Origin: Janthinobacterium sp. GW456P
Lineage (GTDB): Bacteria > Pseudomonadota > Gammaproteobacteria > Burkholderiales > Burkholderiaceae_D
Reading direction: 5' to 3'
DNA length: 56,389 nucleotides
Assembly: GCF_002127655.1 (NCBI RefSeq)
Contig: NZ_NEHB01000030.1
Location: forward strand, 1 to 56,389
Every line of letters starts with the position of its first letter. Within the stretch, counting starts at the first letter, position 1. The position numbers were made by a program, and so were the translations under genes. Of the stretch, positions 26,270 through 35,046 are shown one piece after another. A model generated the notes under the pieces. The model was not told where the DNA came from and ran no database searches. It saw only the letters and a program-made list of their open reading frames with translations.

Positions 26270-27220
26270 TTGATTGCCTCGTCACTGCGTTGGAAATACT
26301 GGATACCTGCCCTGCTGAGCGCAGCCCTGCTGAGCGCCTGCGGCGGCGGCAGCGATAGCGGCAATACGTCGCTGAGCAACTCGACCCCGGCCGGGCAATT
26401 GACGCAGGAGCCGGGTGCTCCCGTCCTCAGCAACAATATTGCCACCGATGGCTTCAACTGGTTCAACTACCGGCGCAGCCAGATCGGCCTGTCGCCGCTG
26501 GTGCGCAATAGCCTGATCGACAGCGCGGCCCTCGGCCATTCCAGCTATCTCAATCTCAACAATACGGTGGCCCACGAGCAAGTGCAGGGCAAGCCCGGCT
26601 TTACGGGCGTCACACTGGGCGACCGCCTGGCCAAGGCCGGCTACGTCGTCACCTCGCTGCAGGGCGAAGTCATCGCCGGCGCCAGCAACACGTCCGGCTT
26701 TTACCTGGCCGAAGAACTGGTCACGGCGATCTATCACCGCTTCGTCATTTTCGAGCCGCTGTTCAAGGAAGCCGGCGCGGGCGCGGCCGTCAGCGGCGCG
26801 GGCTATGCATATTTCACCACCGACCTGGCCGGCAACCGCAGCTATGGCCCAGGGCTGGCGGCGGGACAGATCGTCACTTACCCCTACAGCGGACAGCAGA
26901 AGGTGGCCGTCAGTTTTTCCAGCAATAACGAATCGCCCGATCCCGTGCCGAACCAGGACGTGGTCGGCTACCCGATCAGCGTGCATGCCAACTACGGCAC
27001 GCCCGTCAGCGTGACGGCGTTCAGCGTGCGCCAGCGCGGCGCCTCCGCGGACCTGGCCGTGCGCCTGCTCACCAGCGGCAACGATGTGCATACGCCCGTC
27101 TCGGCCGCATCCATCATCCCGCTGGCGGCCTTGAACGCGAACACCAGCTATGACGTGAGTTTCATCGGCAAAGTCAATGGCGCGGACGTCACGCAAAGCT
27201 GGTCATTCAGCACGCGCTAG
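26270..27220 (+). CDS. CAP (SCP/PR1)-domain lipoprotein
   Basis: A 316-residue predicted lipoprotein: a signal peptide with lipobox LLSAC followed by GGGSDSG. Residues ~58-190 form a CAP domain (WFNYRRSQIGLSPLVRNSLIDSAALGHSSYL, NNTVAHEQVQG, LAEELVTAIYHRFVIFEPLFKEAGAG), and the C-terminal ~100 residues form an Ig-like beta domain (NANTSYDVSFIGKVNG). The start is TTG at 26270 with AGGAG 5 bases upstream; no ATG is nearby. CAP proteins in bacteria are surface or secreted proteins of mostly unknown role. Confidence 0.85.
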   Translation: MIASSLRWKYWIPALLSAALLSACGGGSDSGNTSLSNSTPAGQLTQEPGAPVLSNNIATDGFNWFNYRRSQIGLSPLVRNSLIDSAALGHSSYLNLNNTVAHEQVQGKPGFTGVTLGDRLAKAGYVVTSLQGEVIAGASNTSGFYLAEELVTAIYHRFVIFEPLFKEAGAGAAVSGAGYAYFTTDLAGNRSYGPGLAAGQIVTYPYSGQQKVAVSFSSNNESPDPVPNQDVVGYPISVHANYGTPVSVTAFSVRQRGASADLAVRLLTSGNDVHTPVSAASIIPLAALNANTSYDVSFIGKVNGADVTQSWSFSTR

Positions 27221-27324
27221 GGCGACTCGCCTCGCCAAGCGGGCGCAGCATCGACGACGACTGGATGTAAAATAGCAGTTCCTGCTTTACAGCAATTGAC
27301 AAGTTTTGGGGCGCTCTGCACAGC

Positions 27325-27960
27325 ATGCTGAAACCACACGCCACTTGCGATGATGATGCCGCCGTTGCGGCATCCGACATGGTCCGTATTCTCGACGTCG
27401 AGAACGGACTGGGCCGCATCATGGGCGACCGCATCCTGTATCTGAAAATCCTGCGCCGCTTCCTGCATGACCATGGCACCACGCCGTGCCAGATCCGTGC
27501 CGAATTCGACACGGGCAACTACGCTTCCGCGCGCCTGAAGACGCATACCCTGAAAGGCGCCGCCGGCATGATCGGCGCGCGCCACGTACATGGCCTGGCG
27601 GCAACCCTGGAGTCGGCACTGCGTGCGCAGGCGCCCGACCTGGCCCAGCAGATGCAGCAGCTGGAACTGGCGCAGGATCAATTGCTCGGTGCCATCAGCA
27701 GCATGCTGGGCACGCCGGAGGCAACCCACACGGCGGCGCAGGACGTGGCGCCCGACCCGGCCGCGCCCGCCATCCAGCTGCTGCTGGCGCGCCTGGCCAG
27801 CCATCTGCGCGAAGGCGACGGCGCCGCCATCGACATCCTGGAAAACTCGGCCAGCCTGCTCGCCGCCAGCCTGGGCGTGAACGTTTACCAGGAAGTGGCC
27901 GCTGCCGCGCACGAGTTCGATTTCGACGGCGCCCTGGCGGCCCTGCTGCGGCGCCGCTAG
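27325..27960 (+). CDS. Histidine phosphotransfer (Hpt) domain protein
   Basis: A 211-residue protein with an Hpt domain at ~25-125. The phospho-accepting His74 lies in KTHTLKGAAGMIGA, the classical Hpt signature. Free Hpt proteins relay phosphate from hybrid kinases to response regulators. Residues ~145-211 are Ala-rich helical and not diagnostic. TAAAAT at 27268-27273 may be its -10. No kinase or receiver gene is adjacent, so its partners lie elsewhere. Confidence 0.86.
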   Translation: MLKPHATCDDDAAVAASDMVRILDVENGLGRIMGDRILYLKILRRFLHDHGTTPCQIRAEFDTGNYASARLKTHTLKGAAGMIGARHVHGLAATLESALRAQAPDLAQQMQQLELAQDQLLGAISSMLGTPEATHTAAQDVAPDPAAPAIQLLLARLASHLREGDGAAIDILENSASLLAASLGVNVYQEVAAAAHEFDFDGALAALLRRR

Positions 27961-27978
27961 CGCTCAGCGCGCTGCCGC

Positions 27979-28176
27979 TCAGCTGTTGAACTGCGCCTCT
28001 TCCGCATACGCCACGCAACAACTTTTGCAACAGAAACGGCGCACGGCATCGAGCGGCTTGTCGCAATACCAGCATGCACCTTTCGGCGGCAGCGCTGCGA
28101 TCAATTGCGGCAGGGAAGGCAATGGCGGCGCCACCATCCCCCTGCTTTCCACGACTTCCGGCTGTTCGCTGTCCAT
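27979..28176 (-). CDS. Small zinc-ribbon-like protein
   Basis: A 65-residue protein. Residues ~34-55 hold C35-WY-C38 and C48-C49-xx-C52-C53, spaced like a treble-clef or zinc ribbon; the N-terminus is Pro-rich. AGGAAG lies six bases before the ATG, which supports a real gene. No family was recognised. Convergent with the Hpt gene, 18 bp apart. Confidence 0.65.
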   Translation of the reverse strand: MDSEQPEVVESRGMVAPPLPSLPQLIAALPPKGACWYCDKPLDAVRRFCCKSCCVAYAEEAQFNS

Positions 28177-28268
28177 GGCGCTTCCTTTCCTGGCGGCACT
28201 TCAAGGCCGCTCAGCAAGATTACGTCAGCGCAGTTTGGACTTCATGATAATTCTCAACGGGGCAGATG

Positions 28269-28574
28269 CTAGCTTGACTTTCGGTAGCTGCGCACCGCGT
28301 CATTGGCCTGCTCATCTATCATTTTTCGCCACTTCGGCTGCCCCGCATACTTGGCGGAGAGCCGCTTCCACTGCCGTTGCGCAAGCCCGCACGATTGCTC
28401 TATCGCTTGCGTGATCTCGCGCTGGCGTGCCTTGTCATTGTCATCCCATTCGCCGGCGAAATGCTCGCACATCTCGGCATTCTCGGCGAACTGCGCCACG
28501 TCTTTCGGCAGTTTTTCCTGTGCGCCAGCCAGCATGGGCAGGCAGGCGAACATGACGGCTAACACCAGCTTCAT
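28269..28574 (-). CDS. Small secreted protein of unknown function
   Basis: A 101-residue protein with a clear signal peptide (MKLVLAVMFACLPMLAGAQ) and two cysteines in the mature part (EMCEHFAGEW and QSCGLAQ) that could form a disulfide. AAGGAG precedes the ATG by seven bases. It starts 10 bp after the mnmE stop, so it is probably co-transcribed with mnmE, although no functional link is evident. The motif order resembles small Oxalobacteraceae-type periplasmic proteins, but no named family was recognised. Confidence 0.75.
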   Translation of the reverse strand: MKLVLAVMFACLPMLAGAQEKLPKDVAQFAENAEMCEHFAGEWDDNDKARQREITQAIEQSCGLAQRQWKRLSAKYAGQPKWRKMIDEQANDAVRSYRKSS

Positions 28575-28584
28575 CGCATTCTCC

Positions 28585-29964
28585 TTATTTGCCGATGCAG
28601 AAACGGCTGAAGATCACGCCCAGCAGATCGTCAGGCGAAAACTCGCCCGTGATGCTCGACAGCTGCACCTGCGCCAGGCGCAGCTCTTCGGCGAACAAGT
28701 CCAGCGACTGGTCGTCCTGCGCCGCGTGCTGGGCGGCGATGTCCAGGTGCTTGCCGGCCGATTTCAAGGCGATCAGATGGCGTTCGCGCGCCAGGTACAG
28801 CGATTCGCCCGTCTGCTGCCAGCCGGCGATGCGCAAGAGCTCGGCTCGCAGCAGATCGATGCCGATGTGCTCGTGCGCCGACAGATACACGTGGGTGGCG
28901 TCCGGCATGCTGTCGACGCCGGGCTTGTGGCCGGACAGATCGATCTTGTTCCACACGCGCAGCACGGGCACGCCTTCCGGGAAGGCGGCGACGATGCTTT
29001 CATCGGCCAGCGTGGGGCCGTGGTCGGCGTCGAGCAAGTGCAAAATCACGTCCGCCTTGCCGATCTCGCCCCAGGTGCGTTCGATGCCGATGCGCTCGAC
29101 GGCGTCGATGGTGTCGCCCGCGCTGCGGATGCCGGCCGTGTCGATGATATTGAGCGGAATGCCCTCGATCTGGATGGTTTCGCTGACCTTGTCGCGCGTG
29201 GTGCCGGCGATCGGCGTGACGATCGCCACGTCGGCGCCCGCCAGCGCATTCAACAAGGACGATTTACCGACATTCGGCTGGCCGGCCAGCACGACATTGA
29301 GGCCTTCGCGCAGCAGCGCGCCCTGCGCCGCCTGGGCAAACACTTTATGCAAGGCTTCGATGACGGCTTTCAATTGGCCGCGCGCGTTCGATTTTTCCAG
29401 GAAGTCGATCTCTTCTTCGGGGAAATCCAGGGTGGCCTCGACCAGCATCCTTAGACCCGTCACCTGTTCCACCAGCGCGTGGATGGTGTTCGAGAACGCG
29501 CCCGACAGCGATTGCGAGGCGGACTTGGCGGCCGCTTCCGTGGAAGCGTCGATCAGGTCGGCCACGGCTTCGGCTTGCGCCAGATCCAGCTTGTCATTCA
29601 AAAATGCGCGGCGCGTGAATTCGCCCGGTTCGGCCAGGCGCAAGCCGCTGTCCTTGCCCGCTTCGAGCACACGCGCCAGCAGCAACTGCAGCACGATGGG
29701 GCCGCCGTGGCCCTGCAATTCCAGCACGTCTTCGCCCGTGTAGGAATGCGGGCCCTTGAAGTGGATGGCGATGCCCTGGTCGATGATGGCGCCATCGGCA
29801 TCCGTGAACGGCAGGTAGGTGGCGTGGCGCGGTTTCAACTGCTGCGCGCCGAACAGGGCCGTCATCAATGGAGCGAGGTTTTTGCCGGAGGCGCGTACCA
29901 CGCCGATGCCGCCGCGTCCCGGTGCGGTGGCGATGGCGGCGATAGGGGAAGAGTCGAGTTTCAT
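28585..29964 (-). CDS. mnmE: tRNA uridine-5-carboxymethylaminomethyl modification GTPase MnmE
   Basis: A 459-residue GTPase that, with MnmG, modifies the wobble uridine of several tRNAs. The N-terminal folate-binding domain begins [17 protein letters not shown]. The G domain has GQPNVGKSS (about residue 225) and DTAG (IIDTAGIR), and the helical domain ends with the invariant FCIGK, whose Cys is required for activity. The ATG at 29964 starts the conserved domain; frame upstream is spurious. It sits left of yidC, as in many proteobacterial origins, but is separated by a terminator and a repeat. Confidence 0.97.
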   Translation of the reverse strand: MKLDSSPIAAIATAPGRGGIGVVRASGKNLAPLMTALFGAQQLKPRHATYLPFTDADGAIIDQGIAIHFKGPHSYTGEDVLELQGHGGPIVLQLLLARVLEAGKDSGLRLAEPGEFTRRAFLNDKLDLAQAEAVADLIDASTEAAAKSASQSLSGAFSNTIHALVEQVTGLRMLVEATLDFPEEEIDFLEKSNARGQLKAVIEALHKVFAQAAQGALLREGLNVVLAGQPNVGKSSLLNALAGADVAIVTPIAGTTRDKVSETIQIEGIPLNIIDTAGIRSAGDTIDAVERIGIERTWGEIGKADVILHLLDADHGPTLADESIVAAFPEGVPVLRVWNKIDLSGHKPGVDSMPDATHVYLSAHEHIGIDLLRAELLRIAGWQQTGESLYLARERHLIALKSAGKHLDIAAQHAAQDDQSLDLFAEELRLAQVQLSSITGEFSPDDLLGVIFSRFCIGK

Positions 29965-30005
29965 GGGGATATTGTAATAGGTACGGCAAGGGAAGGTGCG
30001 GCAAC

Positions 30006-30100
30006 GTAGGTCGGCTTGGCGCGCAGTGCGCAGGCCGACGCAGCACACGCTGGCGATAGTGTCGGATTACGCGTGGCCTTGCCACGCTAATCCGACCTAC
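30006..30100. repeat. GTAGGTCGG palindromic repeat, copy 1
   Basis: A 95-bp element with inverted ends GTAGGTCGG / CCGACCTAC. Its right half is a near-perfect hairpin, TGTCGGATTA-c-GCGTGGC ... GCCACGC-TAATCCGAC, with one bulged base. A related element lies at 36173-36251. It looks like a dispersed REP/MITE-like repeat; no transposase is nearby. Confidence 0.75.
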
Positions 30101-30107
30101 AAGAATT

Positions 30108-30133
30108 AAAAAGCCCGCACTAGGCGGGCTTTT
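30108..30133 (-). terminator. Rho-independent terminator of the rpmH-yidC operon
   Basis: Stem AAAGCCCGC / GCGGGCTTT with a 5-nt loop lies 17 bp after the yidC stop. On the minus strand it ends in a T-rich tract. Confidence 0.85.
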
Positions 30134-30149
30134 ACTTCGCTACCCCTGC

Positions 30150-31877
30150 TTACACAGTGGACGGCGCGTATTTCTTGGTGATCACCCATTGCTGGCCGAT
30201 CGACAGGACGTTGTTGACGACCCAGTAGAGTACCAGGCCCGACGGGAAGAAGAAGAACATCACCGAGAATGCCAACGGCATGAACAGCATCATCTTCGCT
30301 TGCATCGGATCGGCCGGGGCCGGGTTCAGCTTGGTCGTGATGTACATCGAGATCGCGTACAGCACCGGCAGGATGCACCATGGGTCATGCTGGGCCAGGT
30401 CGGTGATCCAGCCGATCCATGGCGCGCCGCGGATTTCCACGGACGCGTTCAGCACCCAGTACAGGGCGATAAAGACGGGCATCTGGATCAGGATCGGCAG
30501 GCAGCCGCCCAGCGGATTGATCTTCTCCGTCTTGTACAGCTCCATCGTGGCCTGGTTCATCTTTTGCGGATCGCCTTTGTAGCGCTCGCGGATCGCCTGC
30601 ATCTTCGGCGTGACCAGTTTCATCTTGGCCATGCTGCGGTAGCCGGCGGCCGACAGCGGGAAGAACGCCAGCTTGATCAGGATCGTGAAGGCGATGATGG
30701 TCCAGCCCCAGTTGCCAAGCACGCTGTGGATGTGCTCCATGACCCAGAAGATCGGCTTGGCGATGATGGTCAGCCAGCCGTAATCCTTGACCAGTTCCAG
30801 GCCAGGGGAAACATTTTCCAGCAAGTGCGCGATTTGCGGCCCCGAGTACAGCTTGCTGTCCATGCTGGCCGAGGCGCCTGGCGCCAGGGTCGGCAATGGC
30901 AGCACGTTGCCGATGGCGTACAGATTGGTGCCGAGCTTTTTCGTGAAGATATCGCGCTTGGCGTTTTCAGGCGGAACGAAAGCCGACACAAAGAAGTGTT
31001 GCGAAATCGCAAACCAGCCGCCATTCGCCGTGGCCGGATGCAGGCCTTTCATGGCGTTGTCGTTGCCCTTCTTCTCGTCTTCCACGGCCGCTTTTTCGAT
31101 TTTCTCGAACGTCAGCTTCTGGTACTTGTCTTGCGGCGTGTACAGGGTCGGACCCGTGAAGCTGCTGTTGAAGAACGAGTCGCCGACCGGCTTGTTGCCG
31201 TCATGCGTCAGTTGCAGATACAGCTGCGGCGTGACAGGGGCCGCGCCCACGTTGGCCACGTCGTGGCGCACGTCGATCACGTAGTCGCCGCGCTTGAAGG
31301 TAAACGTCTTGGTCAGCTTGACGCCGCCCTCGACCGCTTCCATCACCAGTTGCACTTGCTTGCCGTCACCGAGGGTGCGTACGCCCGGCTGCACGGTGAA
31401 ACCGCTCGCGTGGGTAGGGAACGGACCGCCGACCAGGCCAGATTGCGCCAGGTAGGTGTGGTTCGCGCCTTCGTCGAACAGCACTTCGTTTTGCTTGCCT
31501 TCATCAGGCTGGCACCATTTGAACAGGCCGAAGCAGCCGCCGAACCAGCCCGGATTGCCCGCGCCCTTGAACTTCAGCAATTCCAGACGCTTGACCTGGC
31601 CGCCCAGGGTGTCGATATCGACCTTGATGACGTCGGTCGTGATGGTAATCACTTCGCGCTTGAACGCGGCGGGATCGGTCGCTTCGCCTGGCACGGCGGT
31701 CGCGCCGGCGGCAGCCAGGGCGGCCGTCTTGGCCGGGGTGACAGGCGCCTTGGCGGTTTGTTCCGTGTTCGCGGAGAACATCGACGGCTTGCCGTTCGAG
31801 ATCATCCATTCGTTCCAGAGAATTACCAGCGAGACGGAAAACACGATCCACAGGATGGTACGTTTATTGATATCCAT
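30150..31877 (-). CDS. yidC: Membrane protein insertase YidC
   Basis: A 575-residue inner-membrane insertase. It has the N-terminal TM (MDINKRTILWIVFSVSLVIL), the large periplasmic beta domain of Gram-negative YidC (~60-350), and the conserved five-TM core (HSVLGNWGWTIIAFTILIK, FFPLSAAGYRSMAKM, PLGGCLPILIQMPVFIALYWVL, MQAKMMLFMPLAFSVMF). The ATG at 31877 starts the conserved MDINKRT. It lies 11 bp after yidD in the rpmH-rnpA-yidD-yidC operon and ends at a terminator. Confidence 0.97.
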   Translation of the reverse strand: MDINKRTILWIVFSVSLVILWNEWMISNGKPSMFSANTEQTAKAPVTPAKTAALAAAGATAVPGEATDPAAFKREVITITTDVIKVDIDTLGGQVKRLELLKFKGAGNPGWFGGCFGLFKWCQPDEGKQNEVLFDEGANHTYLAQSGLVGGPFPTHASGFTVQPGVRTLGDGKQVQLVMEAVEGGVKLTKTFTFKRGDYVIDVRHDVANVGAAPVTPQLYLQLTHDGNKPVGDSFFNSSFTGPTLYTPQDKYQKLTFEKIEKAAVEDEKKGNDNAMKGLHPATANGGWFAISQHFFVSAFVPPENAKRDIFTKKLGTNLYAIGNVLPLPTLAPGASASMDSKLYSGPQIAHLLENVSPGLELVKDYGWLTIIAKPIFWVMEHIHSVLGNWGWTIIAFTILIKLAFFPLSAAGYRSMAKMKLVTPKMQAIRERYKGDPQKMNQATMELYKTEKINPLGGCLPILIQMPVFIALYWVLNASVEIRGAPWIGWITDLAQHDPWCILPVLYAISMYITTKLNPAPADPMQAKMMLFMPLAFSVMFFFFPSGLVLYWVVNNVLSIGQQWVITKKYAPSTV

Positions 31878-31888
31878 TAGGGTATTTG

Positions 31889-32149
31889 TCAGGAGTGGTT
31901 GCAACCGCAAGCGGTCGTTGAAGATTGTTTGCCATCGGCCGGCGGCACCGGGTCGTGGCCCCCTTCATTCCAGGGGTGGCAACGGCACAGGCGCTTGGCA
32001 GCCAGCAGGCTGCCCTTGGCCGTGCCGTGCACGCGCAGCGCTTCCATCGCGTAATGCGAACAGCTCGGATAGAAACGGCAATTCTGTCCCAGCATGGGGC
32101 TGATCAGCAACTGATAAGCGCGCAGCAGGAACAGCAGCAGGGTTTTCAT
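31889..32149 (-). CDS. yidD: Membrane protein insertion efficiency factor YidD
   Basis: An 86-residue protein with an amphipathic N-terminus ([20 protein letters not shown]) and the family signature [18 protein letters not shown] followed by [17 protein letters not shown]. It supports YidC-dependent insertion in known bacteria. The ATG overlaps the rnpA stop as ATGA. The C-terminal CGCNHS tail is a small extension. Confidence 0.95.
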   Translation of the reverse strand: MKTLLLFLLRAYQLLISPMLGQNCRFYPSCSHYAMEALRVHGTAKGSLLAAKRLCRCHPWNEGGHDPVPPADGKQSSTTACGCNHS

Positions 32150-32616
32150 GGCGCGGACGGTGGTGAGGCAGCAACAGCAGAGGCAGACGAGCGGGCCTGG
32201 GCGGCGATTTGCGCCGCGAACAGGCGGCGCAATTCTTCACGCAGCTCGGCTTTGAGCTTGGTCGTGGTGGCCGGGCCATCCTTGCTGTTGACGGCGCGCG
32301 ACAAACGCACCACGCAATCGACCGGCGGCATCGCGCTGTTGCGAAACAGCTCGCGCGTGACGCGCTTGATCGTGTTGCGGGTCGCCGCGCGCGGCGCGAA
32401 ACGCTTGGCCACAACGACGCCCAGCCGCGCATGCGGCAATTGATTGTGTCGGGTGTACAGCACAAAATGCGCTGTTTTTTGCGAAGGGCGCAAACGAAAA
32501 ACGGATGAAAATTCATCCGTTTTAACGATACGCCGAAAGCGCGCGAAGTCGTGTGAACCTTCGCGTTGATTGCCGACTGGAGTACAGCTAGCCACGCGAT
32601 CAGCTGTCAACGACAA
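32146..32616 (-). CDS. rnpA: Ribonuclease P protein component
   Basis: A 156-residue basic protein, the protein subunit of RNase P for tRNA 5' maturation. It shows the RnpA features [46 protein letters not shown] (RNR motif) and a C-terminal helix. The tail after ~140 is Ala/Ser-rich. The start is uncertain: TTG at 32616 is given, but GTG at 32595 is equally possible and neither has a good ribosome site. Lies 2 bp after rpmH. Confidence 0.93.
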   Translation of the reverse strand: MSLTADRVASCTPVGNQREGSHDFARFRRIVKTDEFSSVFRLRPSQKTAHFVLYTRHNQLPHARLGVVVAKRFAPRAATRNTIKRVTRELFRNSAMPPVDCVVRLSRAVNSKDGPATTTKLKAELREELRRLFAAQIAAQARSSASAVAASPPSAP

Positions 32617-32618
32617 GC

Positions 32619-32753
32619 CTAGACGGCCAGACGTTTGCGGCCCTTTGCGCGACGTGCGTTGAGCACATCACGGCCACCACGGGTAGCCATACGAGCGCGG
32701 AAGCCGTGCGTACGCTTGCGGCGAACGACGGAAGGTTGGTAAGTACGTTTCAT
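32619..32753 (-). CDS. rpmH: 50S ribosomal protein L34
   Basis: A 44-residue ribosomal protein starting [18 protein letters not shown] and ending [10 protein letters not shown], full-length for L34. It is the first gene of the rpmH-rnpA-yidD-yidC operon and marks the left side of the origin. The frame upstream of 32753 is not part of the gene. Confidence 0.98.
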   Translation of the reverse strand: MKRTYQPSVVRRKRTHGFRARMATRGGRDVLNARRAKGRKRLAV

Positions 32754-32883
32754 GTTGGTCTCGCTAAAAACAAAAAAAATGCAAAATCGGGTCTGACGTC
32801 CCGTCAGTTTTTGGTGCCAATGACAATCGCGCACTTATGCCAAGGCACAAGCTGGCCAATCTCATCGCCCGCTTGAACGCGCA
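32754..32883. other. rpmH upstream region without a gene
   Basis: Non-coding sequence between rpmH and the structured repeat. It must hold the rpmH promoter on the minus strand, but several TTG-type hexamers (TTGGCA, TTGTCA) are present without a good -10, so no promoter is called. Confidence 0.5.
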
Positions 32884-32995
32884 CCAAATCGACTACGCGG
32901 AGCGATTTGCGGCCTCCGGTGCTCACTGTGCCTTCGCACAGTTGCGCGCCTCAGCCACAACTCATCACCGCTCGCTACGATTTGGTACTGCGTCG
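32884..32995. repeat. Structured ~112-bp repeat flanking dnaA, copy A
   Basis: Aligns over 112 bp with 34783-34894 at roughly 80% identity. Its ends are inverted (ACCAAATCG from 32883, CGATTTGGT at 32978-32986), and it has an internal hairpin CTGTGC-CTTC-GCACAG (32926-32941). It lies between rpmH and the origin boxes. No coding frame runs through it. Confidence 0.78.
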
Positions 32996-33260
32996 TTAAT
33001 CCACGCTTAGTCCATATTGTCGTTCCAAATGAATAAACACGGAATACGGGCGGGGAACCCTGAATTATTCAGCATATGCCCCCCTCTTGTCAAGGATTGC
33101 CGTGATCGCCTGGAAATTTCCGCGCGGCTCCCCACCTGCGCCGCAGGCCGCGCCAGCACTGCCTGTGACGGGATAACCGGGGGATAAGTCGCTTCTTATA
33201 CACATGGCGCCCCACCCCGCCACAGAAAAATAAGCGTCGTGCCTGTGGATAACTTTGTCA
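32996..33260. other. Chromosomal replication origin (oriC) candidate
   Basis: Two perfect DnaA boxes lie here: TTATACACA at 33196-33204 and, on the minus strand, TTATCCACA at 33244-33252. Weaker matches are at 32997-33005, 33065-33073 and 33179-33187 (reverse). An AT-rich stretch at about 33011-33078, including CTGAATTATTCAG, could be the unwinding element. The position between rpmH and dnaA is a standard bacterial oriC location. Confidence 0.8.
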
Positions 33261-33377
33261 GTCGGGAGTAGAATAGCGCGTTACGTGTGGCGAGCCCTCG
33301 CGCGACGCCGGCCTTGCAACACGGTGACCGCAGGGCAGAATCGATACGCCCTCCCACACCTTTTCACATAGACATAC

Positions 33378-34772
33378 ATGGATAATTTCTGGCAGGCCTG
33401 TTCCGCGCAGTTGGAACTGGAGCTGACACCGCAACAATTCAGTGCGTGGATCAAACCGCTTATCCCTCTCGATTACGAAGAGGGCAAGCTGCGCATTGCT
33501 GCGCCCAATCGCTTCAAGCTCGATTGGGTCAAGACCCAGTTCGCCAGCCGCATCACCGCGCTGGCCATACAGTATTTCGAAGCGCCGACGGAAGTGCAGT
33601 TCGTGCTCGACCCGCGCCTGGCCTTGCCGAAGAAGCCCGTTGCCGCCAGCACCCCGGCCAGCGATCCGAATGGCGGCGCGCCCAGCGCGCGCCCGGCGGA
33701 GCCGCAGCCCAGCGTGCCGGAACTGAGCATCGGCGCCGCGCCGCGCCGCGAGCAGAGCCGCATCAACACCGACCTGACCTTCGACAGCTTCGTGACCGGT
33801 AAAGCCAACCAATTGGCGCGCGCCGCCGCCATCCAGGTGGCGAACAATCCGGGCGTGTCGTATAACCCGCTGTTCTTCTACGGCGGCGTCGGCCTTGGCA
33901 AGACCCACTTGATCCATGCCATCGGCAACCAGGTAATGGCCGACAACCCGGGCGCGAAAATCCGCTACATCCACGCGGAACAGTACGTTCGCGACGTAGT
34001 GACCGCTTACCAGCGCAAGGGTTTCGACGATTTCAAGCACTACTATCACTCGCTCGACATGCTGCTGATCGATGATATTCAGTTCTTTGGCGGCAAGAGC
34101 CGCACGCAGGAAGAGTTTTTCTATGCGTTCGAGGCATTAATTGCCGCGAAGAAACAGATCATCATCACCTCGGATACATATCCGAAGGAAATCACGGGCA
34201 TGGACGACCGCCTGATTTCGCGCTTCGACTCTGGCCTGACGGTGGCCATCGAACCGCCGGAACTGGAAATGCGCGTGGCGATTCTGCTGAAAAAAGCCAA
34301 GCAGGAAGGCGTGACCTTCTCGGACGACGTGGCCTTCTTTGTCGCCAAGCATTTGCGCTCGAACGTGCGCGAGCTCGAAGGCGCGCTGCGCAAGATCCTC
34401 GCGTATTCGCGCTTCCATGGCAAGGACATCACCATCGATATCGTCAAGGAAGCCCTGAAGGACTTGCTGTCGGTGCAGAACCGCCAGATTTCCGTGGAAA
34501 ACATCCAGAAAACGGTGGCCGACTTCTTCAATATCAAGGTGGCCGACATGTATTCGAAGCGCCGCCCCGCGAATATCGCCCGGCCGCGCCAGATCGCCAT
34601 GTACCTGGCCAAGGAATTGACACAGAAGAGCCTGCCGGAAATCGGCGAGCTGTTCGGCGGCCGCGACCACACCACGGTGCTGCATGCCGTGCGCAAGATC
34701 GCGCTGGACCGCACCAAGAATCCGGAATGCAACCATGAATTGCATGTACTGGAGCAAACATTGAAAGGCTAA
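33378..34772 (+). CDS. dnaA: Chromosomal replication initiator protein DnaA
   Basis: A 464-residue initiator. Domain I ([21 protein letters not shown]) is followed by a Pro/Ala-rich linker (~85-125). The AAA+ domain has [18 protein letters not shown] (Walker A) and [10 protein letters not shown] (Walker B). Domain IV has the DnaA-box helix with [15 protein letters not shown]. The ATG at 33378 follows DnaA boxes by about 125 bp, consistent with autoregulation. Domain II is short. It is flanked by the two related ~112-bp repeats. Confidence 0.98.
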   Translation: MDNFWQACSAQLELELTPQQFSAWIKPLIPLDYEEGKLRIAAPNRFKLDWVKTQFASRITALAIQYFEAPTEVQFVLDPRLALPKKPVAASTPASDPNGGAPSARPAEPQPSVPELSIGAAPRREQSRINTDLTFDSFVTGKANQLARAAAIQVANNPGVSYNPLFFYGGVGLGKTHLIHAIGNQVMADNPGAKIRYIHAEQYVRDVVTAYQRKGFDDFKHYYHSLDMLLIDDIQFFGGKSRTQEEFFYAFEALIAAKKQIIITSDTYPKEITGMDDRLISRFDSGLTVAIEPPELEMRVAILLKKAKQEGVTFSDDVAFFVAKHLRSNVRELEGALRKILAYSRFHGKDITIDIVKEALKDLLSVQNRQISVENIQKTVADFFNIKVADMYSKRRPANIARPRQIAMYLAKELTQKSLPEIGELFGGRDHTTVLHAVRKIALDRTKNPECNHELHVLEQTLKG

Positions 34773-34782
34773 GAACGCCTGA

Positions 34783-34894
34783 CCAAATCTACTGCGCGTC
34801 GCGATTCGCGGCCTCCGATGCTCACTGTGCTAAAGCACAGCTCCGCGTCTCGGCCACGACTCACTGCCGCTCGCTACGGTTTTGTCAGGCGTCG
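34783..34894. repeat. Structured ~112-bp repeat flanking dnaA, copy B
   Basis: Second copy of the element at 32884-32995, starting 11 bp after the dnaA stop. The ends are inverted but different from copy A: GCCTGACCAAATC (34778-34790) and GGTTTTGTCAGGC (34878-34890). The internal hairpin is CTGTGC-TAAA-GCACAG (34825-34840): identical stem, changed loop. It could act as a transcript-end hairpin for dnaA or as a REP-like element. Confidence 0.78.
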
Positions 34895-35046
34895 CAAGCA
34901 CGACTGGGCAAGACTGGCTCAAAACGTGCTTTACCCTTATTATCTGGGAGGGCGCCGCAGCCGGTCTGTCGGGGCTCCCCATGGCAAGAATTGTTAAATT
35001 AATACGTTAAACGTCGTACTGTTCAACCTATACATTGAGGATAAAT

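Noticed and set aside
30006..30100. CRISPR array
   Set aside because: Only one palindromic element is here and one relative at 36173; there are no regularly spaced repeats and no cas genes in the window.
32899..32995. tRNA or small RNA gene in copy A of the dnaA-flanking repeat
   Set aside because: A hairpin is present but no cloverleaf or T-loop sequence; the second copy after dnaA shows it is a repeat rather than a tRNA.
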